The notes: generated by a model from the letters alone, not told the origin. A stretch of DNA of 64,000 nt from Motilibacter rhizosphaerae (GCF_004216915.1 NZ_SGXD01000003.1:496001-560000); one strand, 5' to 3'; positions 42,097 to 51,411 are shown, numbered from the stretch's first letter. Numbers and translations are program-made.

Positions 42097-42503
42097 CCGG
42101 CACCTCCCACGGGCAGCACGAGGCGCGCGAGCAGCCGCGCACCCTCGGCCGACGGCTCCGCCGACACCCCGGTGTGCACGGGCCCGGCCTGCACGACGGT
42201 GGAGCGCGGCGCGACGAGCCAGCGGAACCGCTCGCCGCGGGAGCGCTGCCCGCTGGCGCCGGTCGCGGGGTCGCCGGCGCACAGCGCGGCCACCGCGTCG
42301 AGGTGCGCGCGCACGGCGGGGACGTCGGTGTGCGGGTCGAGCGCGAGCAGCCGCGGCTCGTCGAGGGCGAGCCGGGCCTCGAGCACGTCGGCCGCCTGGC
42401 AGTAGACCAGCACGCCGGCGTTGACGAGCTCCCCGCGCTCCACCCGGGGCACGACGCGCAGCAGCGCCCACTCGAAGGGGACGCGCTCAGCGGGCCCGGG
42501 CAC
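42093..42503 (-). CDS. DUF3037 family protein
   Basis: This 136-residue protein has the core FEWALLRVVPRVERGELVNAGV and the later FRWLVAPRSTVVQAGPVHTG, characteristic of DUF3037. The function is unknown; in actinomycetes it regularly follows a HipA-like kinase, as here, where the two genes overlap by 17 bp. GTG 42503 is taken as start. It may be a substrate or partner of the kinase, which is inference. Confidence 0.88.
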   Translation of the reverse strand: MPGPAERVPFEWALLRVVPRVERGELVNAGVLVYCQAADVLEARLALDEPRLLALDPHTDVPAVRAHLDAVAALCAGDPATGASGQRSRGERFRWLVAPRSTVVQAGPVHTGVSAEPSAEGARLLARLVLPVGGAG

Positions 42504-43290
42504 CGGGCACCTCCTCCCGCAGCCGCTCGAGCGGGTCGAGCCACGCGGCGCGCTGCTCGAGGCGCGCGAGCAGCACCTCGGCGTACGCCGCGCGCACCTC
42601 CTCGGGGCCCGCGAACCCCTCCTCGCCCGCCAGCCACTCGTCCGGCACGAGCGCGGTGACCTCGTCGAGCAGGCCGCGGTCCACCCGCGGGGCCAGCGCG
42701 GCGTCGGCCTCCGCCAGCGGGCCGGCGAGGCCGAGCAGCACGTGGTCCGCCCCGACGGGGTACGCCCGGGCGGCTCCCGCCCGCGCTCGCGGCCAGTCGT
42801 GGTGGAAGTAGAGCGCCGCACCGTGGTCGATGAGCCACGGCCGGGAGCCCCAGCGCAGCAGGTTGGGGTTGCGCCAGCTCCGGTCGACGTCGAGCGTCAG
42901 CGCGTCGAGCCACAGCACCCGCGCGGCCAGGGGCGGCGGGACGAGCCCGGCGTCGGCCACCGGGTCGAGCGTGAAGGAGCCCGGGAGGTAGTCCATCCCG
43001 AGGTTGAGCCCGGCGGAGGCGCGCAGGAGGTCCTGCACCTCCTCGTCGGGCTCCCCCGGCGCGAGGCCCGGGTCGAGTTCGACGCGCACGAGGTCGGGGA
43101 CGGGCAGGCCGAGCCGGCGGGCGAGCTCCCCCACCACGACCTCGGCGACGAGGGCCTTGCGGCCCTGCCCGGCCCCGCGGAACTTCACGACGTAGACGCC
43201 CTCGTCGCTGGCCTCGACGAGGCCCGGCAGCGAGCCGCCCTCGCGCAGGGGCGCGAGGTAGGTGGTGGCGGTGACGAGCGGGAGCGGCAC
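42487..43290 (-). CDS. HipA family kinase-like protein
   Basis: This 267-residue protein has the HipA-kinase pattern TATTYLAPLREGGSLPGLVE and YVVKFRGAGQGRKALVAEVV (nucleotide-binding Lys), then the catalytic LDVDRSWRNPNLL and metal-binding LIDHGAALYF, so active-site residues look intact. HipA proteins are Ser/Thr kinases, in E. coli the toxin of hipBA. No HipB-like DNA-binding partner is adjacent; DUF3037 follows instead. GTG 43290 is chosen because TACGGT (43303-43298, minus) ends 7 nt before it; GTG 43299 and 43311 are alternatives. Confidence 0.82.
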   Translation of the reverse strand: MPLPLVTATTYLAPLREGGSLPGLVEASDEGVYVVKFRGAGQGRKALVAEVVVGELARRLGLPVPDLVRVELDPGLAPGEPDEEVQDLLRASAGLNLGMDYLPGSFTLDPVADAGLVPPPLAARVLWLDALTLDVDRSWRNPNLLRWGSRPWLIDHGAALYFHHDWPRARAGAARAYPVGADHVLLGLAGPLAEADAALAPRVDRGLLDEVTALVPDEWLAGEEGFAGPEEVRAAYAEVLLARLEQRAAWLDPLERLREEVPGARAR

Positions 43291-43374
43291 GGGCAGCACC
43301 GTACGCGGCACGGCCGACAGCCAGGGCCCCGCGGCCCCGGGCGGGTCGACCAGCAGGACGGGCAGAATGGCGCC

Positions 43375-46224
43375 GTGGCTGCTCCGGGGCAGGGCGAGCT
43401 CGTCGGCCGGGCGGCGGACCTCGCCCGCGTCGAGGAGCTGCTCGGCGTGCCCGCCCCCGCCGGCCGGGGCGTGCTGCTCGCGGGCGACGCCGGCGTCGGC
43501 AAGACCCGCCTGGCGGACGAGCTGCGGGCGCGCGCGGGCGACGCGGGCTGGCGCGTGCTCGTCGGGCACTGCCTCGACTTCGGGGGCGACTCGCTGCCCC
43601 ACCTGCCCTTCGCCGAGATCGTCGGCGCCGCCGCTGACGACGTGCCGGGCGCCGTCGCCGCCGTGCAGGAGCAGCACCCCGCGCTCGTCGCCCTCCTGCC
43701 GGGCGACAGCGGCGGCCGGGCCCCGTCGCGCCCCGAGCTCGTCGACGCGGTCTGGGCGCTGCTGCGCCGGCTCGGCGCCGAGCGCCCCGTCCTCCTCGTC
43801 GTGGAGGACGCGCACTGGGCCGACGCCTCCACCCGCGGCCTTCTCGGCCACCTGCTGGCCCGGCTGCCGGGCTCCCCCGTCTCGGTGCTGGTCACCTACC
43901 GCGCGGAGGACCTCCACCGCCGCCACCCGCTGCGCGCCGACGTGCCCACCTGGGCGCGGTTGGCGGGGGTGTCGCGCACCGCGCTCGCCCCGCTCGGCAG
44001 CGAGGACGTGCGCCGGCTGGTCCAGGCGCTGCGCACCGGCCTGCCCGACGGCGTGGTCGAGCGGATCGTCGAGCGCGCCGAGGGCAACGCGTTCTTCACC
44101 GAGGAGCTCGTCGCCGCGGCCGGCAGCGGGGAGCGCGCCCTCTCGGCCGACCTGGCGGACCTGCTGCTGCTGCGGCTCGACGCGCTGTCGGCACCGGCCC
44201 GTACCCTCTTGCGGACGCTGGCCGTCGGCGGCCGGGAGACCTCGCACGCGCTGCTCGAGGTGGTCGCCGAGCTGCCCGACGGCGAGCTCGACGCGGCAGC
44301 GCGCGAGGCCGTCGACGCGCACGTGCTGACGGCGGGCGCGGACACGTACGCCTTCCGCCACGCGCTGCTCGCCGAGGCGGTCTACGACGACCTGCTGCCG
44401 GGCGAGCGGGTGCGCTGGCACCGCAGGTACGCCGCCGCGCTCGCCGGCGCCACCCGTCCCGGCAGCGCCGCGGAGCTGGCCCGGCACGCCTCCGCAGCCC
44501 ACGACACCGCCACCGCCCTCCCGGCGAGCGTGCGCGCGGGCGACGAGGCGGCCGGGGTCGGCGGCTTCGCGGAGGCGCTGCTGCACTACGAGCACGCGCT
44601 GGAGCTGCTGGCCGAGGGCGGCGACGCCGACCCCGCCGGCGAGCAGCTGGACCTCGTCGTCCGCGCGGCGGCCGCCGCGGTCTCGGCCGGGGAGCTCCAC
44701 CGCGGCGTCGTCCTGCTGCGCGACCTGCTCGCCCGGCTGCCCGAGGACGCGGACCCCGCCCGCCGCACCCTCGTCGTCGTCGAGCTCGCCGCGGCGCTGC
44801 TGCTGGTCGACGGCGTCGCCGACCCCGTGGAGCTCACGAGCACGGCGCTGGAGCGCGCGCCGGACGACCTGCCCGGCGAGCTGCGCGCCCGGCTGCTCGC
44901 CCTCCACGCGCGCGGGTGGCTCGGCCGCGGGCGCCAGGAGGACGCTGCGGACTGGGCGCTGCGGGCGGTGGAGCTCGCGACCGAGCTCGAGCTCCCCGCC
45001 GTCCTCGTCGACGCGCGCACGACGCTCGCCCGCCTGCAGTTCGCCACCGCCGGCGGCGAGGCCGAGGCGGGCCTGCTGACGAGCACGGCAGCCGCCCGCG
45101 CAGCCGGTGACGTCGGCACCGAGCTGCGCGGCGGGTTCAGCCTCGGGACGCTGCACTACGAGCAGGGCCGGCTGGCCCAGGCGCAGCAGGACCTCTCGAC
45201 GATCACGGCGCGGGCCGTGGAGGCGCACCAGCCGTGGGCGCCGTACGCCATCAGCAGCCGCGTGCTCGCCGCGCTCGTCGCGTACGTGCGCGGCGAGTGG
45301 GAGGAGGCCGGGCGGCTGGTCTCCCTCGAGGGCGAGCAGGCGCCGCCGCTGCCGCAGGCCGTGCTCGCCGCGGCCGGGCTCTACCTGCTCGCCGGGCGCG
45401 GCGACGACGGCAGCGCAGCAGGGCGGCTGTCCGAGCTGCGCCGCTGGTGGGACCACGACAGCCTGCTCGCGCTCAACTGCACGGCCGCCGGCATCGACCT
45501 GCTCGGCGACCGGGGCGAGCTCGAGGCGGCGGCCGCGCTGCACGGCGACGGCGTACGCGTCCTCCGGGCCGCCTGGGCCGACGAGCACCCCGGCGCGCTG
45601 GTCCGGCTGAGCGCGCTGCTGCTCGGCCAGTACGCGACGGCGGGCGTCGCGCTCACGCCCGCGGCGGCACTGGTGGCGGACGCGGAGCTCGCGGTCGCCG
45701 CCGCGACGCGCACCGGTCCGGAGGCACGGGCGTGGCTGGCCCGGGTGCACGCCGAGCACCTGCGGCTGCAGCACGCCACCGGCGGACCGGTGTCCGCCGA
45801 CGAGCTGGTCGCCGCCTGGGAGGAGGCGGCCTCCCGCTCCGCGGAGTTCGGGCACGTCTTCGAGACGGCCCGGTCGCAGGCGCGGCTCGCCGCGGTGCTG
45901 CGCGCGACCGGCCGGGGCGGGGCCGAGCAGGCGGCAGCGGCCGAAGCGGTCGCCGCGCGGCTCGGCGCAGCGCCCCTGCTGCGGGAGGTCGCCGCCCTCG
46001 GGTTCCGGAGCGCGCCGTCGGCGGAGCTGCTCACCGCCCGCGAGCGCGAGGTGCTCGAGCTGGTCGCCCAGGGCCTGAGCAACCGCGAGGTCGGCCAGCG
46101 GCTGTTCATCAGCGCGAAGACCGTGAGCGTCCACCTGTCCAACGTCATGGCCAAGCTCGGCGCCGCCAGCCGGACCGAGGCGGTGTTCCGCGCGCAGCGG
46201 GCGGGGTTGCTGGCACCGGGGTGA
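43375..46224 (+). CDS. LuxR-type regulator with AAA ATPase domain (LAL family)
   Basis: This 949-residue protein has Walker A GDAGVGKTR (about residue 36) and Walker B LLVVEDAHWADAS (about 139), then a long helical/TPR-like middle region. The C-terminal LuxR helix-turn-helix (LTAREREVLELVAQGLSNRE to HLSNVMAKLGAASR, about 885-940) follows. LAL regulators act as ATP-dependent activators of metabolic or secondary-metabolite genes. The start is GTG 43375, 6 nt after CAGAAT. It is divergent from the hipA-like operon and convergent with the secreted-protein pair; its targets are unknown. Confidence 0.92.
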   Translation: MAAPGQGELVGRAADLARVEELLGVPAPAGRGVLLAGDAGVGKTRLADELRARAGDAGWRVLVGHCLDFGGDSLPHLPFAEIVGAAADDVPGAVAAVQEQHPALVALLPGDSGGRAPSRPELVDAVWALLRRLGAERPVLLVVEDAHWADASTRGLLGHLLARLPGSPVSVLVTYRAEDLHRRHPLRADVPTWARLAGVSRTALAPLGSEDVRRLVQALRTGLPDGVVERIVERAEGNAFFTEELVAAAGSGERALSADLADLLLLRLDALSAPARTLLRTLAVGGRETSHALLEVVAELPDGELDAAAREAVDAHVLTAGADTYAFRHALLAEAVYDDLLPGERVRWHRRYAAALAGATRPGSAAELARHASAAHDTATALPASVRAGDEAAGVGGFAEALLHYEHALELLAEGGDADPAGEQLDLVVRAAAAAVSAGELHRGVVLLRDLLARLPEDADPARRTLVVVELAAALLLVDGVADPVELTSTALERAPDDLPGELRARLLALHARGWLGRGRQEDAADWALRAVELATELELPAVLVDARTTLARLQFATAGGEAEAGLLTSTAAARAAGDVGTELRGGFSLGTLHYEQGRLAQAQQDLSTITARAVEAHQPWAPYAISSRVLAALVAYVRGEWEEAGRLVSLEGEQAPPLPQAVLAAAGLYLLAGRGDDGSAAGRLSELRRWWDHDSLLALNCTAAGIDLLGDRGELEAAAALHGDGVRVLRAAWADEHPGALVRLSALLLGQYATAGVALTPAAALVADAELAVAAATRTGPEARAWLARVHAEHLRLQHATGGPVSADELVAAWEEAASRSAEFGHVFETARSQARLAAVLRATGRGGAEQAAAAEAVAARLGAAPLLREVAALGFRSAPSAELLTAREREVLELVAQGLSNREVGQRLFISAKTVSVHLSNVMAKLGAASRTEAVFRAQRAGLLAPG

Positions 46225-46227
46225 CGG

Positions 46228-48126
46228 CTACTCCGGTCCAAGGCCGCTCGTCACCCCTGTCCCCGCGAAGGCGTCGACGACGACGAGGGGCCGCCCGGCG
46301 GTGCCGAGGGCCACGACCCGCAGCGTGTGGTCGCCCGGGCCTGTCCGCAGGGTGGCCGACCAGAGGTGGGCGCGCTCGACGAGCGCCGGCGCCTGCGTGT
46401 CGACGACCGCCACCCGCTTCCCGTCGAGCTCGACCGCGAGCTCGCCGTGGTCGGGCCCCTGCTCGCCGATGACGTAGAGCGTCAGGGGGTCGGCGGATCC
46501 CACGAAGGCGACCCCGCTGCGCAGGGCGGCTCCCGGCTCCGTCGTCCCGCTGAGCGAGCCGCCCCACGCACCCGCGTCCGCCACCCTCGTCCAGCGTCCG
46601 GTGAAGCTGCCGTCGGCCTGGTCCGTCTCGGCAGCGAGCGAGGTGCGCGCGACCGCGGTGGCGTTCCCGAAGGGGTCGAAGGCCGTGATGGAGTACGTGC
46701 CGCCGACGCCCGGACCGTAGGCGGACGTGGCCAGCGCGGTCTCGCTGCCGCTGTACGCCCAGCGGCCGTCGGACACGAGGTAGTGCGTGCCGGCGGGTGC
46801 TCCTGGGGACCTCCAGGAGAGGGGACCGAGGACTCCGGGTCCGGCATCGCTGGGCACGACCACCCCCGTCGCGCGGGGCCGCGACAGGGCGACCACGTGC
46901 GCCGTCAGCGGGCCGTGGGCGCGGCCGCTCCTGTCGACCGCCCACAGGACGTACGTCGCGCGCGAACCCGCGACGAGCGGGTCGACCAGTCGTCGCGCAC
47001 CGTGCGGGAGCCGCAGGGCCGTGCCGCGGCCGGCGGCGACGTCGCCCGGGTAGCGCACCAGTCGGGCGCGCGAGCCGGCGGGCAGAGCGGGCCACCCGAC
47101 GGCGACGCCCCCGAGGGCCTGGGTGACGGCAAGGCCGGCGGGCGCCTGCGGGTCACGAGGCCTCCCGGGCGCCACCGCGAGGGCGGACACCGACTGCTGG
47201 CCCGGCCGGAGCAGGGTCGTCGTCCGCGCAGGACCCGTGACCGGCACACGGACCAGCCCGGTCAGCGCGCTGAGGGCGGGGTCGGGGCCGGGGGCGCCGG
47301 TCGTCGCGTAGACGGCCTCCCCGTCACGGGAGAAGGCCAGCAGCGGCCGCGCGGTCGGCTGGCTCGGGACCGCGACGGGCGTCCGCCGCAGCGGCCTCCC
47401 CTCCGCGTCGAACGCGACCAGGTGCCCCGCGGAGTCCTCCACGGCGACCCGCGTGCCGTCGGGGGACGCCGCCACCGCGGCAGGCTCCCCTACCAGCGAG
47501 CCCAGCTCCTTCGGGCTGACCAGGGTCGTGAGGCGACCCGCGGCCCACCGCCGGACCCCGTCAGCGGCGGAGGCGAGGAGGACGGTGCCCGGCCTCGAGG
47601 GGTCGACGGCCACGGGTCCGGAAGCGTCGGCGATGCGTCTCGCGGCCGCGGCCGCGCCGGGCCTCCAGAGCAGGTACTCGTCGGTGCCCGCGCTCTGCGC
47701 CGACCGCAGGACCAGCGTCCTCCCGTCGGTCGACTCCGCCGCCAGGAGGGCGGGGTGGCCCCTGCCGGGGAAGGGGTAGCTCCGCTCGCGGGTGCCGTCG
47801 GTGCTCCGGACCCCCACCCACGTCTGGTCGTCGCGCGTCGTGGTGGCCGTGGTGCTGCCGTCTGCCGCGAGCAGCACGTCCTGCGCGTACGGCACCTGTG
47901 CCAGCCACTCGCGGTAGCCCGGGCGGTCGCTCGCCACGGCGCTCAGGCTGACGGCGGCGGCCGCGGACGGACCCGCCGGCGAGAGCGGCATCCCGCTCGG
48001 CGGTGCGGTGAGGAGCAGGACGCGGTCCACCGACGGCGTCGCCGCTCCCGCGCGGGCAGAGGCGGGCAGCGCGGGTGGGGCGAGGACCGCGGCCAGGGCG
48101 ACGACGAGCCCGAGCGGGCGGTTCAT
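46228..48126 (-). CDS. Secreted protein: propeller-like repeats, Fn3-like region, C-terminal jelly-roll
   Basis: This 632-residue protein has a signal peptide (MNRPLGLVVALAAVLAPPAL). It carries WD40/YVTN-like repeats with VAASPDGTRVAVEDS and LLAFSRDGEAVYATT, then a fibronectin-III-like region (PQAPAGLAVTQALGG). The C-terminal jelly-roll contains ELAVELDGKRVAVVDT and HTLRVVALGTAGRPLVVVDA, a module common in actinomycete secreted proteins. It has no catalytic motif. Its ATG overlaps the stop of the similarly built upstream gene (ATGA). An adhesive or ligand-binding role is conjecture. Confidence 0.8.
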   Translation of the reverse strand: MNRPLGLVVALAAVLAPPALPASARAGAATPSVDRVLLLTAPPSGMPLSPAGPSAAAAVSLSAVASDRPGYREWLAQVPYAQDVLLAADGSTTATTTRDDQTWVGVRSTDGTRERSYPFPGRGHPALLAAESTDGRTLVLRSAQSAGTDEYLLWRPGAAAAARRIADASGPVAVDPSRPGTVLLASAADGVRRWAAGRLTTLVSPKELGSLVGEPAAVAASPDGTRVAVEDSAGHLVAFDAEGRPLRRTPVAVPSQPTARPLLAFSRDGEAVYATTGAPGPDPALSALTGLVRVPVTGPARTTTLLRPGQQSVSALAVAPGRPRDPQAPAGLAVTQALGGVAVGWPALPAGSRARLVRYPGDVAAGRGTALRLPHGARRLVDPLVAGSRATYVLWAVDRSGRAHGPLTAHVVALSRPRATGVVVPSDAGPGVLGPLSWRSPGAPAGTHYLVSDGRWAYSGSETALATSAYGPGVGGTYSITAFDPFGNATAVARTSLAAETDQADGSFTGRWTRVADAGAWGGSLSGTTEPGAALRSGVAFVGSADPLTLYVIGEQGPDHGELAVELDGKRVAVVDTQAPALVERAHLWSATLRTGPGDHTLRVVALGTAGRPLVVVDAFAGTGVTSGLGPE

Positions 48127-49976
48127 GCGGAGGCTCCCAGCGCGTCGACAGCCACGAGTCCGTCCCCGACCACCACGACCCGGACGCGGTGGGAGCGCGC
48201 ATCGACGACCCCGGTCCACAGGTGCTGCCGGACGGCGGCGCGAGCGGCCCGCGTGGAGACCGTGGCCGTGCGCCTGCCGTCGACGAGTACCTGCAGCGAA
48301 CCCTGCCGCGGGCCCGTGTCGCCGACGAGCCACAACCGCCGCTCGCCCCGGGCACCGGCCGCCGTGCCGCGGACGAGGAACGTCAGCGCGGCGCCCCGGC
48401 TCGCGCTGGTGCTCAGCGTGGACGCCCAACGGTCGGCGGGCGACGAGCGCCTCCACCGGCCCGTACGGACGCCCGTGTCGTCGTCGAGGGGGCCCGTGGC
48501 CACCACGGGGACGGGGCTCGTGCGGTTGGAGTAGGCGTCGCACGCGACGACCGGCGAGGTGTCCCGCTGGCCCGGGCCCACCCCTGCCGGCAGCGGACCG
48601 TAGCCGGGCAGCCCCCACCCGCCCGCGCAGGAGGGCGGGGCCACGCCGTCGGGCAGCAGCTGTCCCACGGCGGCCGGCGGTCCGCTGGTCGGCCTGAAGC
48701 GGAGGACGTACCTCCCTGTGGCCGAGACGTCCGACACGACGGTGGGCACGATCGGGCTCAGGGGGTCGGTCGCGGTGGCCGTGCGCACAGCGGCTCCCCT
48801 CGGCGCGCCCGAGTCGTCCAGGGCGGTGACGAGCCAGGTGTAGGTGCGCCCGGGGACGACGCTGTCGACGACGCTCGCCGCCCCGGCAGCCAGCGGGACC
48901 CGCGTCGCTGGTCCGGCAGCGCGCTCCCCGTCGTAGCGCTGGAGCGTGAAGGCCGCAGCGCCCGGCGTCGCGTACCAGGACAGGGCGACCTCCCGCCCCC
49001 GCAGCTGCAGGGCGAGCCGGACGGGCCGCACCGTGTCCACCGGCTGCCCCGGCACTGCCCGCACGAGCCTGGGCCAGGAGCTGCCGACGGGGGCGAGCAC
49101 CTGCGACTCGGTGCTCCCCTCGAGGTCGTACCGGCGCACCTGCCCCCGGTCGACGCCGTAGAGCCACCGCGAGTCGCGGGAGAAGACGGGCGACGCAGCG
49201 CCGGACCAGCGCAGGACCTCACCCGTGACGAGGGACTGCACCGGACCGCCGTCGAAGGCGATCCTGCGAGCGTCGGGCGATACGGCGACCCCCGGCGACC
49301 ACGAGGGGCCGGCCTTGCTGGTCGCGTCGGAGAACCGCGCGGTCCCGGGCACGAGGGTCACCGGCGCCTGACCGGGCTGCAGCAGGTACGCAGCGTCGGA
49401 GACCGGGGTCTGCTGCAGGCTCCCCGTGGCGACGACGCGGTCGGCGGTGCCCGGGGCGAAGACCATCCCGGGGCGCAGGCCCAGCGCAGCCGCCCGGTCG
49501 GTGGGGACCAGGGGCTGCGGGTCGCCACCGGCTCCGGCGGCGAGCAGGTACGCGCCGTCGACGACGGCGCGCGGGTCGGGGGCCTGCACGAGCAGCAGCG
49601 TCGAGCCGTCCGCCGACCAGTCGGCGACGGTCACGGGGTCCTCGCCAGGGAGGGTCGCGACGAGCGCCGGGTCCTCGCCGTCCGGACCGGCGAGCCCCAC
49701 CTGCCACGCGCCGGCTCGACGGGCGACGTACGCCTGCCTGCCGCCGTCGGGCGACGGCAGCGCGCCCGCTGGGCCACGGGTGAGGACGGCGCGGTCGTCC
49801 TGGGCGTCCGCGGGGGCGCGGTAGCTCACGGAGTCGCACCCGTCGCAGGCGGAGGTCTGGACCACCAGGTCCTCAGCGGGCGGCGCCGGCAGCGGGAAGC
49901 GGCCGTCGTCGGCGTGCGCCGGGCCGGTCGGCGCGAGCACGGTCAACGCGAGTGCCACGAGCAGAGTCCGGTGCAT
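48123..49976 (-). CDS. Secreted protein, paralogue-like partner of the downstream gene
   Basis: This 617-residue protein has a signal peptide (MHRTLLVALALTVLAPTGPAHA), a short CDGC motif near the mature N-terminus, propeller-like repeats (VAVSPDARRIAFDGG, VFSRDSRWLYGVD), Fn3-like strands and a C-terminal jelly-roll (LQVLVDGRRTATVST, HRVRVVVVGDGLVAVDA). The two tandem genes share domain order but differ markedly in sequence, suggesting an old duplication. ATG 49976 follows GGGGGGACG. The function is unknown; they probably act together at the cell surface or outside it. Confidence 0.8.
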   Translation of the reverse strand: MHRTLLVALALTVLAPTGPAHADDGRFPLPAPPAEDLVVQTSACDGCDSVSYRAPADAQDDRAVLTRGPAGALPSPDGGRQAYVARRAGAWQVGLAGPDGEDPALVATLPGEDPVTVADWSADGSTLLLVQAPDPRAVVDGAYLLAAGAGGDPQPLVPTDRAAALGLRPGMVFAPGTADRVVATGSLQQTPVSDAAYLLQPGQAPVTLVPGTARFSDATSKAGPSWSPGVAVSPDARRIAFDGGPVQSLVTGEVLRWSGAASPVFSRDSRWLYGVDRGQVRRYDLEGSTESQVLAPVGSSWPRLVRAVPGQPVDTVRPVRLALQLRGREVALSWYATPGAAAFTLQRYDGERAAGPATRVPLAAGAASVVDSVVPGRTYTWLVTALDDSGAPRGAAVRTATATDPLSPIVPTVVSDVSATGRYVLRFRPTSGPPAAVGQLLPDGVAPPSCAGGWGLPGYGPLPAGVGPGQRDTSPVVACDAYSNRTSPVPVVATGPLDDDTGVRTGRWRRSSPADRWASTLSTSASRGAALTFLVRGTAAGARGERRLWLVGDTGPRQGSLQVLVDGRRTATVSTRAARAAVRQHLWTGVVDARSHRVRVVVVGDGLVAVDALGASA

Positions 49977-50074
49977 CGTCCCCCCAGGCGTGCTGGGGCC
50001 CCCTGGCCCCGGTGACCTGAGGAGACGCTTGATCACCCGGAAGGTTCAGTGGGTGCCCGCCCTCGCCGCTCCGG

Positions 50075-51148
50075 CTAGACGTTGAAGCGGAACTCCACCA
50101 CGTCGCCGTCGGCCATGACGTAGTCCTTGCCCTCGATGCGCACCCGCCCGCGCGAGCGCGCCTCGGCCATCGTGCCGGCGGCGACGAGGTCGTCGAACGA
50201 GACGACCTCGGCCTTGATGAACCCGCGCTGGAAGTCCGTGTGGATCACACCCGCAGCCTCGGGGGCCGTGGCGCCCTTGCGGATCGTCCAGGCGCGCGCC
50301 TCCTTCGGGCCCGCCGTGAGGTACGTCTGCAGCCCGAGCGTCTCGAAGCCGACGCGGGCCAGCAGGTCGAGCCCGGACTCCTCCTGGCCGCTGGACTGCA
50401 GCAGCTCGAGGGCCTCCTCCGGCGAGAGCTCGACGAGCTCGGCCTCGAGCTTCGCGTCGAGGAAGACGGCCTCCGCCGGCGCGACGAGCTCCTGGAGCCG
50501 GGCCTTGAGGTCGGCGTCGCCGAGCTCCTCGTCGTCGAGGTTGAAGACGTAGAGGAACGGCTTGGCCGTCAGCAGGTGCAGCTCGCGCAGCGGCTCGCGG
50601 TCGATGCCGCTCGCGAACACCGTCTGCCCGGCGTCAAGCACCTCGCGCGCCTTCTCCACCGCGGCGACGACGGCCTGCTTGTCCTTCTGCATCCGCGCCT
50701 CCTTCTGCAGGCGCGGCAGGGCGTTCTCGATCGTCTGCAGGTCGGCGAGGATGAGCTCGGTGTTGATGGTCTCCAGGTCGGCCTGCGGCTCGACCTTGCC
50801 GTCGACGTGGATGACGTCGGGGTCGGTGAAGACCCTGATGACCTGGCAGATCGCGTCCGCCTCGCGGATGTTCGCGAGGAACTTGTTGCCCAGCCCCTGG
50901 CCCTCGCTCGCGCCCTTCACGATGCCCGCGATGTCGACGAAGCTCACCGTCGCGGGGATCGTCTTCGCGCTGGAGAAGAGCTCGGCGAGCGTGCCCAGCC
51001 GGGGGTCCGGGACGCCGACGACGCCGACGTTGGGCTCGATGGTGGCGAACGGGTAGTTCGCGGCGAGCACGTCGTTGCGGGTGAGGGCGTTGAAGAGCGT
51101 CGACTTGCCGACGTTGGGCAGACCGACGATGCCGATGGTGAGAGCCAC
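50075..51148 (-). CDS. ychF: Redox-regulated ATPase YchF (Obg-family P-loop protein)
   Basis: This 357-residue protein has the G1 motif GLPNVGKST, the G3 region [19 protein letters not shown] and the family's NLDDEE stretch in place of the G4 NKxD motif, consistent with ATP preference. A C-terminal TGS domain follows ([31 protein letters not shown]). It associates with ribosomes and stress responses. GTG 51148 is the start; TAGACT (51162-51157, minus) lies 8 nt upstream. Confidence 0.95.
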   Translation of the reverse strand: MALTIGIVGLPNVGKSTLFNALTRNDVLAANYPFATIEPNVGVVGVPDPRLGTLAELFSSAKTIPATVSFVDIAGIVKGASEGQGLGNKFLANIREADAICQVIRVFTDPDVIHVDGKVEPQADLETINTELILADLQTIENALPRLQKEARMQKDKQAVVAAVEKAREVLDAGQTVFASGIDREPLRELHLLTAKPFLYVFNLDDEELGDADLKARLQELVAPAEAVFLDAKLEAELVELSPEEALELLQSSGQEESGLDLLARVGFETLGLQTYLTAGPKEARAWTIRKGATAPEAAGVIHTDFQRGFIKAEVVSFDDLVAAGTMAEARSRGRVRIEGKDYVMADGDVVEFRFNV

Positions 51149-51177
51149 GACGGGACAGTCTAGGGACCTGGTGCGCC

Positions 51178-51233
51178 GCGGCCCGACCAGCGCGTACGGC
51201 GGCCCGACCAGTGACGAACGGGCGGCCCGACCA
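51178..51233. repeat. Three spaced 12-bp direct repeats (iteron-like)
   Basis: GCGGCCCGACCA occurs exactly three times, at 51178-51189, 51199-51210 and 51222-51233, with 21- and 23-bp periods. They lie in the space between ychF and rmuC. About two helical turns between copies suggests a protein-binding array. Confidence 0.75.
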
Positions 51234-51251
51234 CCAGCGCCGCGCACCAGA

Positions 51252-51344
51252 CCGCACGAGGCGTGCGCCATCCCCACGAGATCTCGTGGGGGTCGCGGTC
51301 ATCCCGTGCGGTCGGGCGGGCAGTCGATCGGGCAGCCCGATCAA
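51252..51344. repeat. Dispersed intergenic element, copy 3, with a 20-bp perfect palindrome
   Basis: This copy aligns without gaps to 15581-15673; 45 of the last 62 positions match by hand. It contains the perfect palindrome CCCCACGAGATCTCGTGGGG (51272-51291), which copy 1 has only as GAGAT...ATCTC. Confidence 0.7.
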
Positions 51345-51411
51345 CGTCGCACGAGCACCGACCGCGCGCCGCCTCCCCCGCACTGTCGGTGCCTCCCGGC
51401 ACCCTGGGCCC

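Noticed and set aside
42487-43290. Classical hipBA toxin-antitoxin locus
   Set aside because: The kinase-like gene is HipA-related, but no small helix-turn-helix HipB gene is upstream or downstream; the neighbour is DUF3037.
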